9,223 nucleotides of DNA from Desulfobacteraceae bacterium (GTDB lineage: Bacteria > Desulfobacterota > DSM-4660 > Desulfatiglandales > Desulfatiglandaceae). The translations under genes and the position numbers were made by a program. Shown in pieces: positions 1 to 6,635 of this stretch (position 1 is its first letter; every line of letters begins with the position of its first letter). The stretch lies in NCBI GenBank assembly GCA_030611815.1, contig JAUWPC010000128.1:1-9223 (forward strand), written 5' to 3'. Under the pieces are notes generated by a model. The model did not search any database. It saw nothing but the letters and a program-made list of their open reading frames with translations, and was not told where the DNA came from.

Positions 1-51
1 AAATTTGCGGGCTCAGCTCCTTTCAGCAGGTCTTATACGTCAGACTCTTTA

Positions 52-80
52 TTTATTGAGGATTTGAACAGAATCGTCAA
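52..80 (-). promoter_or_regulatory. Possible sigma70-type promoter reading leftwards out of the window
   Basis: On the minus strand TTGACG (75-80) is followed after 17 bases by AATAAA (52-57), matching the -35 and -10 consensus at 5/6 and 4/6. An AAAGGAG Shine-Dalgarno-like string follows on the same strand at about 18-24, but no start codon is visible before base 1. The 121-base stretch below the LarA-family gene contains no ORF I can support. A tiny CCCG/CGGG repeat just after that gene's stop is too short to call a terminator. The promoter would serve an unseen gene to the left; the match could be chance. Confidence 0.25.
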
Positions 81-121
81 GTAACAATAATGTAAAAGGT
101 GTAACAAACCCGTCCGGGATT

Positions 122-1420
122 TCAGTATTGAGACATGAGAATAGGCAGGATAACACCGCCGGAAGGGATAATGTGGACATCAGGGCGGGGGCATATCGCT
201 TTGCTCTGTTTAAAGGCCTGTTTTAGGTCCCCCGCATATATAAAACCCATCTTCTCCGCCTTTTCCCTGGGGATATCTTGAGAGACCATTATAATCTTAA
301 ATCTGTGTTGAATGGCCAAGGTCATGCCCAATGCCATATTGAAATCGATGGCGCCCCCTTTCATGATCAGGCGGTTGTGGCTGAAGTGATCGAGGACACC
401 CCCTAAGAGATCATCCCCGTGCTCCCTGTGAAACCTGTGAAAGCTGTCAACAAAGGCTTCAGGAAGGTCTCCTGTGAGGTCTGCGCATAGAATGATACAG
501 CCTCCCTCTCTCGTCACCATGGAGGCCGGCGCAAGGGGCTTTACTATCTGGGGACCTTCTGTATAAGGGAAGGATGTAATTACGGTCAGGTCCGCCTTTC
601 GGTTGAATTCCTGAGAGATAATTTCTCTTGATTTTTCAATCCCCGCCAGATGCGCATTCACAGCATCTCCTGCAATTAGATCATTGACTTGATCGTTCTG
701 ATCCAGGATGCTGTTAATTATGAAATCGAGGCGGGCCGATCGGGCAATGTCACAAACCTGGCTATAAAAAAAATTCCCCTCAATCTTTCCGAGACCTGTC
801 CCCTCATGAAAGGTGTATTGAAAGTGATGATCGAGAATGGAATCGAAGTCTGCAACGCCTGGGAAAAGGATCTTCCCTCCTCCCCCGAATCCGTTCATGG
901 GATGTGGAAAGACAGAGCCTATTCCGATCCTGAAATGGGCCTCGTGGACCTTTCTATTGATTTTAACGGTCCTCCCTGTCCGGAGTTGGCCAACAGGGAT
1001 AAGATCCGGGGCATGACAGTCGTGATTGATAAATCTGTATCGTTCTACGAGTTCTGTCCCAAAAGCGCCCTCTAACTCCTCAAATGTCAGCCCCCGATGG
1101 GTGCCTAAGGCCATTATAATTTGGATGTTGCCGTCAGGAATGCCAGCCTTCTCTAACTCTTCAAGCGCCGCTTTTAGGATAACCCCCTTGGGGGAAGCAC
1201 GGGTCAGGTCCTCAATTAGGATGGCAATTGTGTCCGAGGGTGAGAGACGTTCGGTTAGGAGGGAGGATTCAATCGGATTTCTTAAGGCTTTTTTAGTCAG
1301 GCCGCTGACGTCACTATGTTGAGGCTGATCGTCAAGAATGGCAAATGTCAGGAGATTCCACTCGGGAGGGATGTTGAAGAATTCTTTTTTGCCTCTTTTA
1401 ATGATGAAGGTCTTATGCAT
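122..1420 (-). CDS. LarA-family (DUF2088) nickel-pincer 2-hydroxyacid racemase/epimerase
   Basis: This 432-residue protein belongs to the LarA family, whose founder interconverts D- and L-lactate using a nickel-pincer nucleotide tethered to a lysine. The length fits the family (about 420-430). The key positions are all present: D71 and R74 in IEDLTRAS, H108 in GTHRG, H173 and K183 in the glycine-rich segment PHPMNGFGGGGK, H199 at the family spacing of 16 after K183, and Q291/K294 in EGPQIVK. These correspond to the nickel-ligand, cofactor-lysine, proton-transfer and substrate-binding residues of lactate racemase, so an active cytosolic enzyme is likely. Many LarA homologues act on 2-hydroxyacids other than lactate, so no symbol is given. 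The cofactor-making genes larB, larC and larE are not in the window. The ATG at 1420 has only a weak ribosome site, and the gene lies 154 bp after livF with a large inverted repeat between, so it may be expressed differently from the transporter. Confidence 0.85.
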   Translation of the reverse strand: MHKTFIIKRGKKEFFNIPPEWNLLTFAILDDQPQHSDVSGLTKKALRNPIESSLLTERLSPSDTIAILIEDLTRASPKGVILKAALEELEKAGIPDGNIQIIMALGTHRGLTFEELEGAFGTELVERYRFINHDCHAPDLIPVGQLRTGRTVKINRKVHEAHFRIGIGSVFPHPMNGFGGGGKILFPGVADFDSILDHHFQYTFHEGTGLGKIEGNFFYSQVCDIARSARLDFIINSILDQNDQVNDLIAGDAVNAHLAGIEKSREIISQEFNRKADLTVITSFPYTEGPQIVKPLAPASMVTREGGCIILCADLTGDLPEAFVDSFHRFHREHGDDLLGGVLDHFSHNRLIMKGGAIDFNMALGMTLAIQHRFKIIMVSQDIPREKAEKMGFIYAGDLKQAFKQSKAICPRPDVHIIPSGGVILPILMSQY

Positions 1421-1432
1421 CTTTTAGAAAGG

Positions 1433-1446
1433 GTTCAAGGTTCAGG
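1433..1446. repeat. Two-unit heptamer repeat GTTCAAG/GTTCAGG
   Basis: Two adjacent 7-base words, GTTCAAG (1433-1439) and GTTCAGG (1440-1446), sit just upstream of the LarA-family start codon. Alone they would be unremarkable. They are listed because longer arrays of 7-base words occupy other gaps in this window. Confidence 0.45.
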
Positions 1447-1466
1447 GACGAGATAGCTTTCCAATT

Positions 1467-1533
1467 TCATAATCTTAATCATAATCCTAATCTTACTCAA
1501 CACGATTATGATTAAGATTATGAGTATGATTAA
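1467..1533. repeat. Convergent hexamer arrays forming a 20-bp perfect inverted repeat
   Basis: The left arm (1467-1486) and right arm (1504-1523) are perfect reverse complements over 20 bp, with a 17-base loop. The left side is built of hexamers of the form AATCNT (AATCTT, AATCAT, AATCCT, AATCTT at 1471-1494). The right side is hexamers of the form GATTAN from 1504 to 1533, with one variant, GAGTAT. In RNA this would make a strong AU-rich hairpin between livF and the LarA-family gene. No U-run follows on either strand, so it is not an ordinary rho-independent terminator. It could act as an mRNA-stabilising or attenuating hairpin, or as a dispersed repeat without function here. Confidence 0.8.
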
Positions 1534-1574
1534 GACACGCCAGTAAAAGGATCTTTTTGCGGCTTGACAAAAGT

Positions 1575-2273
1575 TCAAACCAACAGATATTTCTTCCTGA
1601 CTTCTTCATTCTCTCTTAAATCTTCAATGGTCCCATGATAACGAATAACGCCGTTATCAATGACGTATCCCTCATCGCTGAGCCCCAGGGCGACCTTTTG
1701 ATTTTGCTCGGCCAACAGGACCGTTAAACCTTTGTCTCGAAACTTGCTTATCTGTTTTTCTAAGACCTCCACTATCAGGGGGGCAAGCCCCTCTGTGGGC
1801 TCATCCAATAGAAGGAACTCGGGGTTGGTCATAAGGGCTCGGGCAATGGTCAGCATCTGCTGTTCCCCCCCGCTCAAAAAACCTGCCTTACGGGAATCTA
1901 TATGTCCGAGGGCAGGAAAAAAATCATAGACACTCTCCTTGGTCCACGTCTGGGCAGCCCCGACCTTACGTTCCGATATCTCGAGATTGTCTCCAACCGT
2001 TAAATCGGCAAAGACCCTCCGGTTATCAGGCACATATCCCATACCCTGCCGGGCTAATTGATACGGTTTTTTGCCCTTTATCGTCTTCCCTTTGAACCTG
2101 ATTGTACCCTGCTTAGGAGGCGGCAAACCCATGATGCTTCTCATGGGCGTGCTTTTTGCGGCACCGTTCCTGCCCAAGAGACAGACGATCTTCCCCTTGG
2201 GGACATTGAGTGATACCCCGAACAGGATATGGCTCAGACCGTAGTAGGTATGAATCCCTTCTACTTCCAACAT
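1575..2273 (-). CDS. livF: LivF-type ABC transporter ATP-binding protein with altered P-loop
   Basis: This is the second nucleotide-binding subunit of a Liv/HAAT importer, on the cytoplasmic face, 232 residues as usual for LivF. The motifs in order are Walker A at 34-41, VPDNRRVF at the Q-loop region (81-88), signature LSGGEQQ at 133-139, Walker B LLLDEP around 154-159, and AEQN at 188-191. Glutamine in place of the switch histidine in that last motif is normal for LivF. The Walker A reads GRNGAAKST: the glycine before the lysine is alanine (A39, codon GCA), and the residue after the threonine is proline (P43, codon CCC) where leucine is usual. Both differ from common codons by one base. The ATG at 2273 is chosen over an in-frame ATG at 2297 because GGGAGG (2283-2288) lies 9 bases before it and homology starts at LEVEGIHTYYG. 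It begins 2 bp after livG. Whether it hydrolyses ATP normally is doubtful. Confidence 0.9.
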   Translation of the reverse strand: MLEVEGIHTYYGLSHILFGVSLNVPKGKIVCLLGRNGAAKSTPMRSIMGLPPPKQGTIRFKGKTIKGKKPYQLARQGMGYVPDNRRVFADLTVGDNLEISERKVGAAQTWTKESVYDFFPALGHIDSRKAGFLSGGEQQMLTIARALMTNPEFLLLDEPTEGLAPLIVEVLEKQISKFRDKGLTVLLAEQNQKVALGLSDEGYVIDNGVIRYHGTIEDLRENEEVRKKYLLV

Positions 2274-2275
2274 GG

Positions 2276-3010
2276 TCAGGCGCCTCCCAAGTAGCATTCC
2301 TGGACCCGGGCAGAATTCCTCACTTCGTCAGGCCCTCCCTGGATAATGGTTATTCCCTGATGCATCACCATAATGCTCTCGGCAACATTGAATACTACTT
2401 CCATATCGTGCTCGCAAAAGAGGATGGTTAATCCCTGTGAACCGGCCAATCGCCTGATCAGCTCCATGGTGGCAGCGGTTTCCTCGGGAGACATCCCTGC
2501 CGTGGGCTCATCAAGAACCACCAACTCGGGCTTGTTGCCCAAGGCTATGGCTATCTCCAATGTGCTCTGGTCTCCATGGGCCAACGAACCTGCTGTGGCA
2601 TCAGCCTTATCGGAAAGGCCCACATCTTCTAAGATCGTGTTGGTTTCCTCTACAGCGAGTGTTTCAGCAGGCCTGAAAAGCCTAACGCTCTTTCTCTGCT
2701 GGGAAAGAACCGACACCTGCACATTCCTGAAGACGGTGAGACGGGGGAAGATGTTGGCTATCTGAAATGAGCGGGCAATCCCTTTTCTACAGATCTCATA
2801 GGGAGGGAGTTTAGAGATATCCTCATCTTTGAAGATTATCTTCCCCCTGTCCGCCTTGAGCTGTCCGGTGATCAGGTTGAAGAGCGTTGTTTTTCCCGCG
2901 CCATTGGGCCCGATGACTGCCACTAACTGGCCGGCCTCCACCGTGAGATTAGCGCCGCTGACAGCCTTGAAATCCTCAAACGATTTATGTATTCCCTTCA
3001 CCCGCAGCAT
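2276..3010 (-). CDS. livG: LivG-type branched-chain amino acid ABC transporter ATP-binding protein
   Basis: This is the first nucleotide-binding subunit of the importer, 244 residues. Walker A is intact (GPNGAGKTT, 34-42). The Q-loop glutamine is Q83 in ARSFQ. The signature is LAHGDQ (143-148), a departure from LSGGQ that is usual for LivG-type subunits. Walker B is VVLDEP (164-169) with catalytic E168, and the switch histidine is H201 in CEHDM. It should pair with LivF to power transport through LivH and LivM. The ATG at 3010 abuts the livM stop codon, with AAGGA about 10 bases upstream inside livM, so translational coupling is likely. The C-terminal QECYLGGA matches the family ending. All catalytic residues look functional, which contrasts with LivF. 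Confidence 0.93.
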   Translation of the reverse strand: MLRVKGIHKSFEDFKAVSGANLTVEAGQLVAVIGPNGAGKTTLFNLITGQLKADRGKIIFKDEDISKLPPYEICRKGIARSFQIANIFPRLTVFRNVQVSVLSQQRKSVRLFRPAETLAVEETNTILEDVGLSDKADATAGSLAHGDQSTLEIAIALGNKPELVVLDEPTAGMSPEETAATMELIRRLAGSQGLTILFCEHDMEVVFNVAESIMVMHQGITIIQGGPDEVRNSARVQECYLGGA

Positions 3011-3973
3011 CTATTGACGTTCCTTCTCGAGCGATTTTTTCCTCTGAAAACCAAATTTCTCCACCAGGTAGCCCCATACCCCTTCAGGCAAAAAGAAAAT
3101 GAGCAGTATCAGCATGATCCCGAGGATCATTGTCCAGTATTCGGTGTAGATACCCGCAAAGGTCCTGAGAGATATCATGATGGCTGCCCCGAGAATCGGT
3201 CCGGCAAAGGTAAACCATCCGCCGAGCAGACACATGACGAATATCTCAAGGGAGAAGACCCAGAACAGGAGATCCGGGAACACTGACCCTTCCACCACGA
3301 CAAAGAGAACCCCTGCAATTCCGGCAAAAAAGGTGGCAATCACGATGGCGATAAGTTGATGTCGCCTGACATTGATACCGATCGCTTCACAACGCTCAGG
3401 GTTGTCTCGAATGGCCTGGAGGGTGGCGCCAAAGGGGGACTTGAAAATCAGGAACATGACGATCAGAGAAATTATCAGAAGAATCAGACCAAAGTAGTAC
3501 GCACCGGTGGTAGAAGAGATCAGTGAAGGGAGGGGAATCCCGTGTATCCCGTCGTCACCTCCTGTAAAGCTGTACCACCGGAAGGCGATAGCCCAAATGA
3601 GTGATCCCAGGGAGATCTGCAGCATTCCAAAGTACAGCCGGGTGAGCCTGACACAGAACAGCCCGATGAGCAGCCCCACAAACGCAGCCACAAAAGGCGC
3701 CGCCACAAAGCCCACCCACACGGGCAAAGAGGTCTTGGTGAGCATCAGGGCAACGGTATAGGCCCCCACACCGTAAAAAGCCCCATGATGAAATTGAAAC
3801 AGGCCGCCGTGGCCCACAACCATGTTGAGGCTCATGGCCAACAGGGCCGTCACAAAGATAACGGCAAGGATGTAGATGTAAAACCTTGGAATGATTGAAG
3901 GGAGAATCACCAGGGCAATGAGAAGGGCAGCGATAGGCCCGAACGATTTCAGACTGAAGATCCCCTTTGACAA
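3011..3973 (-). CDS. livM: LivM-type branched-chain amino acid ABC permease
   Basis: This integral inner-membrane permease (320 residues) forms the translocation path with LivH. It has roughly eight to ten hydrophobic segments (for example 12-28, 34-54, 86-108, 114-132, 160-177, 206-228, 236-256 and 281-297). The family motif TGGDDGIHGIP lies at 137-147. The cytoplasmic coupling (EAA-like) loop, SPFGATLQAIRDNPERCEAIG, falls at about 179-199, followed by INVRRHQ. The start is a TTG at 3973, supported by AGGAGG (3979-3984) 5 bases upstream; no ATG lies before the first membrane segment. It starts 13 bp after livH and its stop abuts the livG ATG. The charged tail RKKSLEKERQ is probably cytoplasmic. 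The substrate is not determined by this subunit's sequence. Confidence 0.93.
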   Translation of the reverse strand: MSKGIFSLKSFGPIAALLIALVILPSIIPRFYIYILAVIFVTALLAMSLNMVVGHGGLFQFHHGAFYGVGAYTVALMLTKTSLPVWVGFVAAPFVAAFVGLLIGLFCVRLTRLYFGMLQISLGSLIWAIAFRWYSFTGGDDGIHGIPLPSLISSTTGAYYFGLILLIISLIVMFLIFKSPFGATLQAIRDNPERCEAIGINVRRHQLIAIVIATFFAGIAGVLFVVVEGSVFPDLLFWVFSLEIFVMCLLGGWFTFAGPILGAAIMISLRTFAGIYTEYWTMILGIMLILLIFFLPEGVWGYLVEKFGFQRKKSLEKERQ

Positions 3974-3978
3974 ATTCC

Positions 3979-3984
3979 CCTCCT
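3979..3984 (-). promoter_or_regulatory. Strong ribosome binding site supporting the TTG start of livM
   Basis: AGGAGG on the minus strand lies 5 bases before the TTG at 3973, in the short gap after the livH stop (3987-3989). It is the main evidence for a non-ATG start of livM. Confidence 0.75.
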
Positions 3985-3986
3985 GA

Positions 3987-4883
3987 TTACCAAACCGATT
4001 TGAGGATCCCTGTGGGCCGCCAGATCAAGATAATAACCACCGCAAGATACGGAAAAACAATGGCAAATTGCGGCAAAAACAGTATGCCGAAGGATTGTGT
4101 AATACCAAAGATGAGGGACCCTACCATGGCCCCCCACATATTGCCTAAGCCCCCGATCGTAACGATGAGAAATGCCTCTATGATGATGTCATGATCCATC
4201 CCGATGGTAATGCTTACCGTGGGGGCGACCAAAGCGCCGCCTAATCCGGCAAGGAAGCAGCCGAGGACAAAGGCAAAGGCAAACACCCAGCTCACATTAA
4301 TCCCTATGGCGCCCACCATCTCCCTGTCGACCGCGGCCGCGCGTGCTATCTTCCCTATCTTGGTCTTGTTGGAGAATAGCCAGAGCCCGACGGCCACTAA
4401 GGGGCCCATAACGAGGAGAAAGAGGTTGTAGCGGGGAAAGGGGGCATCGAACAGGGTTACGGACCCGCGGAAATATTCGGGCGCCATGATGGACCTGTAA
4501 TCAGCCCCCCAGACCATCTTGACCAAGTCCCCTAAGATGAGCATTAAGGCGAAGGTAAATAAGAGGAGCATGAGGTGCTCTCTCTCGTAAAGATGACAGA
4601 ACAGGGATCGTTCGGCGATCAGGCTGACCAGGGCCACTACAAACGGGGACAAGATCAATGCGAGCCAAAAACCGGTTGAACCCCCGCCAAACAGGTTGGA
4701 AATGCTGAAGGCCGCAAAGGCGCCGATCATATACAAGGAGCCGTGGGCCACATTGGGAACCCTCAACACACCGAGGACAAAGCTCATCCCCGAAGTGACC
4801 ACAAACAGGATCATTGCACGACTCAAGCCCACGAGAAGATGGCTGCACAGGGCAGAGAGGGTAATGGTCTGCACAAAATCCAT
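3987..4883 (-). CDS. livH: LivH-type branched-chain amino acid ABC permease
   Basis: This is the second inner-membrane permease of the Liv/HAAT importer, 298 residues and within the family range. The N-terminal block contains the typical segment VLRVPNVAHGSLYMIGAFAA (39-58), equivalent to the family's GVxNFAHGxxYMxGAY. The cytoplasmic coupling loop falls at about 173-196, including KIGKIARAAAVDREMVGAIG. The motif VTIGGLGNMWGAMVGSLIFG (241-260) matches the conserved GGxGxxxGAxxG region of LivH. About eight membrane segments are visible. The ATG at 4883 has AAGGA about 11 bases upstream, a moderate site. It is first of the tight HMGF unit and is separated from the binding-protein gene by 249 bp of repeat-rich DNA, so its expression may be set apart from that gene. 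Confidence 0.93.
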   Translation of the reverse strand: MDFVQTITLSALCSHLLVGLSRAMILFVVTSGMSFVLGVLRVPNVAHGSLYMIGAFAAFSISNLFGGGSTGFWLALILSPFVVALVSLIAERSLFCHLYEREHLMLLLFTFALMLILGDLVKMVWGADYRSIMAPEYFRGSVTLFDAPFPRYNLFLLVMGPLVAVGLWLFSNKTKIGKIARAAAVDREMVGAIGINVSWVFAFAFVLGCFLAGLGGALVAPTVSITIGMDHDIIIEAFLIVTIGGLGNMWGAMVGSLIFGITQSFGILFLPQFAIVFPYLAVVIILIWRPTGILKSVW

Positions 4884-4908
4884 GGTATTAGGATTCCTTC
4901 AATCGATT

Positions 4909-4983
4909 GAGGAATTTAGGGATTAAGAAAAGAATATTACATTCAATTCCTCAATCCCTGAATTCTCAATCCCTCAATTCCTT
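4909..4983. repeat. Octamer word array with imperfect inverted copy, livK-livH gap
   Basis: From 4945 to 4983 the plus strand runs as words of 8, 8, 7, 8 and 8 bases alternating AATTCC and AATCCC types: AATTCCTC, AATCCCTG, AATTCTC, AATCCCTC, AATTCCTT. A left arm (about 4909-4924, including AGGGATT) is the imperfect reverse complement of 4953-4967, with one mismatch and one indel. The rest of this 249-bp gap holds a 9-bp inverted repeat (5033-5041 and 5072-5080), the hairpin at 5101-5141, and no gene-sized ORF. Confidence 0.65.
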
Positions 4984-5100
4984 GGAGGGCTATCCGAGAA
5001 TGAGAGATTTTCTGCAAGGTCAAGGAAGGCGAAGATTTTAACCGCAGTAATAGATTGAGCTATTTCGAGGATTAAAATCTGAGCCAGACACAGAGATTGC

Positions 5101-5141
5101 GGAAAATAGCCATTCTCAGATGGCCTCCTTGGCTATTTTCC
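5101..5141 (-). repeat. 12-bp perfect hairpin spanning the livK stop codon
   Basis: GGAAAATAGCCA (5101-5112) and its exact reverse complement TGGCTATTTTCC (5130-5141) enclose a 17-base loop. The livK stop codon (5133-5135) lies inside one arm. On the transcribed strand the loop carries AGGAGG, with the last A of the arm before it completing AAGGAGG. The second arm begins within an ATG that opens a 13-codon ORF, MAIFRNLCVWLRF. No U-run follows, so a classical terminator is unlikely. By analogy with the stem-loops that separate binding-protein genes from permease genes in other ABC operons, it may protect the livK message or damp expression of HMGF. Confidence 0.65.
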
Positions 5142-6377
5142 TCGAGCCTTCTTGATCTCATCACACGTGGGCATGACCTCATCGCCGGGCAGCGTGACGA
5201 TGTCCGTGGCAATCACAAAGTTTTTTCCCACTTCCCGTTTCGTGACGCCTAAATACATGGGAAGAACTACCTGATGGTCGCATACTCGCATCTCAATCTC
5301 ACCCACAGGGCTTTGAATTTTCATCCCTTCCAGGGCATCAATGAATTTTTCTTTATCCAAAGAGCCGGCCTTCTTGAATGCCTCTGCAATGAAGTAGGCG
5401 GTGATGTAACCATGAAAGGCGGGAAAGCCGGGAGGATTTCCGTATGCGGCCTCAAACTTCTTTACAAAGTCCCTATTGGCCTTGATATCAGGATAATAGA
5501 AGTGATAGTCGATGGTGCCCAGAACACCCTCGGGGGCCTCTGCCCCAAGCGGCTTCAAGACCGCGTGGTCTGTGGCGCTGTGGATCCAGATGGGCACTTT
5601 CTCGGCCATGCCGGTTGCCTTGACCGCTTTCATGATATTGGTCATGCTGCGGCCCCCTGTGCAGAATATCACGGCATCCGGTTTTGCCGCCAAGATCGCG
5701 GTGATGTAGGGGACGAGATCGGGCTCGCCCGGCTTCCACCACGATTCCCCGATCTTTTGTACCTCGGGTTTATTGGCCTTCAGATTCCGCCATGCGGCAT
5801 TGGCAATGGCGTGTCCGTACTCATAGTCATCCCCCGCAATCCAGTACTTGATATATGGTTTCTTGGAAAGGGCTACGCCCCCGGCCTTGCCTGCCATGGC
5901 CGTGTTTTCACCGCAGGAAAAGACATATCGATGTCCCTTCTCACCGGTTATCCTCTCGCTCTTGGAGATCCATGTAATAAACGGTACCTTCTCCTTCTTG
6001 GCGATTGCTTCTGAGACGGCCATGGCGGCCCCGCTGTTGATGGTGCCGACAATGACGTCAACATCCTCCCTCATGACCAGCTCCTTGGCCATATTGAGGG
6101 CAAGATCCACCTTGAATTTGGTATCTCGTTTGGTCCATTCGATCTTCTTTCCCAAAACCCCTTTCTTGTTTATCTCACTCAAGGCTAACTTGAATCCGTT
6201 GAGTGCATCGATGCCATAAACGGCCGCGGGCCCGCTGTAGCAATCGATGATACCGACCTTAATATTCCGCGCCTCGGCAGAACCAGGCAGCATGATAAGA
6301 GAAACGGTTAGAAGGCACCCGAGTAAGGCGAAGCCTAAAATCGACAATTTGTGTTTCATTTTTTTCCTCTTAAACAT
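5133..6377 (-). CDS. Periplasmic substrate-binding protein of the Liv/HAAT ABC importer
   Basis: This is a type I periplasmic binding protein (Peripla_BP_6/LivK-like family), 414 residues from the ATG at 6377. It should capture the substrate outside the inner membrane and deliver it to LivH/LivM. The N-terminus has a basic stretch (MFKRKKMKHK), a hydrophobic core and a likely signal peptidase I site after GSAEA (about residue 36). The mature protein opens RNIKVGIIDCYSGPAAVYG, the usual first strand and ligand loop. An LLGC string inside the core resembles a lipobox, but the hydrophobic run continues past it, so lipidation is less likely. Start choice: GGGAGG (6385-6390) is 7 bases before ATG 6377; a GTG directly upstream (6380) and an ATG at 6359 with its own AGAGG are alternatives, all giving the same mature protein. 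The ligand is unknown: this family binds amino acids, amides, urea, and aromatic or other carboxylates. It has a probable promoter of its own upstream. Confidence 0.92.
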   Translation of the reverse strand: MFKRKKMKHKLSILGFALLGCLLTVSLIMLPGSAEARNIKVGIIDCYSGPAAVYGIDALNGFKLALSEINKKGVLGKKIEWTKRDTKFKVDLALNMAKELVMREDVDVIVGTINSGAAMAVSEAIAKKEKVPFITWISKSERITGEKGHRYVFSCGENTAMAGKAGGVALSKKPYIKYWIAGDDYEYGHAIANAAWRNLKANKPEVQKIGESWWKPGEPDLVPYITAILAAKPDAVIFCTGGRSMTNIMKAVKATGMAEKVPIWIHSATDHAVLKPLGAEAPEGVLGTIDYHFYYPDIKANRDFVKKFEAAYGNPPGFPAFHGYITAYFIAEAFKKAGSLDKEKFIDALEGMKIQSPVGEIEMRVCDHQVVLPMYLGVTKREVGKNFVIATDIVTLPGDEVMPTCDEIKKARGK

Positions 6378-6465
6378 CACAGTCCCTCCCTTTGCTAAAG
6401 AGTTATTCCATTATCCCGTCAGTTCCAGACAATTGTCCTAAATGACGAGGCCTGGACTCACGGGT

Positions 6466-6502
6466 TGAGACCTTTGCAAAACGTTCAATTTCAAAGGTCT
6501 CA
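6466..6502. repeat. 11-bp perfect inverted repeat in the livK leader
   Basis: TGAGACCTTTG (6466-6476) and CAAAGGTCTCA (6492-6502) are exact reverse complements around a 15-base loop. If the promoter at 6512-6543 is real, the hairpin would sit at or very near the 5' end of the livK transcript. There is no U-run on either side. The sequence TGAGACCTTTGCAAAAC also looks like insertion-sequence termini I have seen, so a small nonautonomous element or IS scar is an alternative. Confidence 0.65.
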
Positions 6503-6511
6503 GATTAGGCC

Positions 6512-6543
6512 CTTATAAAAAACGATATGAACGCTATTGTCAA
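6512..6543 (-). promoter_or_regulatory. Candidate sigma70 promoter for the binding-protein/transporter operon
   Basis: On the minus strand a perfect TTGACA (6538-6543) is followed by T-rich DNA with two candidate -10 boxes: TTTATA (6514-6519, 18-base spacer) or TATAAG (6512-6517, 20-base spacer, longer than ideal). It lies about 130-160 bp before the binding-protein start, in the 258-bp gap after the LUD gene. That gap otherwise holds the inverted repeat at 6466-6502, a weak 8-bp inverted repeat (6579-6586 and 6601-6608) and no gene. This would let the transporter be transcribed apart from the upstream genes. Confidence 0.45.
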
Positions 6544-6635
6544 ACTTTTTTCTCATTTTAAACGTTAACGCTAATGAAGTTGATTTGAATATCCCTCACA
6601 AAATCAACCTGCAGCCATTGGATGAGGGCCTGGCC

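Noticed and set aside
689..1075. 128-codon plus-strand ORF opposite the LarA-family gene
   Set aside because: Shadow of the real gene; no ribosome site or domain.
2274..2297. Upstream in-frame ATG for livF (8 extra residues)
   Set aside because: It overlaps the end of livG, and the extra residues encode the GGGAGG ribosome site of the ATG at 2273.
5274..6014. 246-codon plus-strand ORF antisense to the binding-protein gene
   Set aside because: It lies wholly within a well-supported gene, has no recognisable domain, and its composition is what a codon-biased gene produces on the opposite strand.
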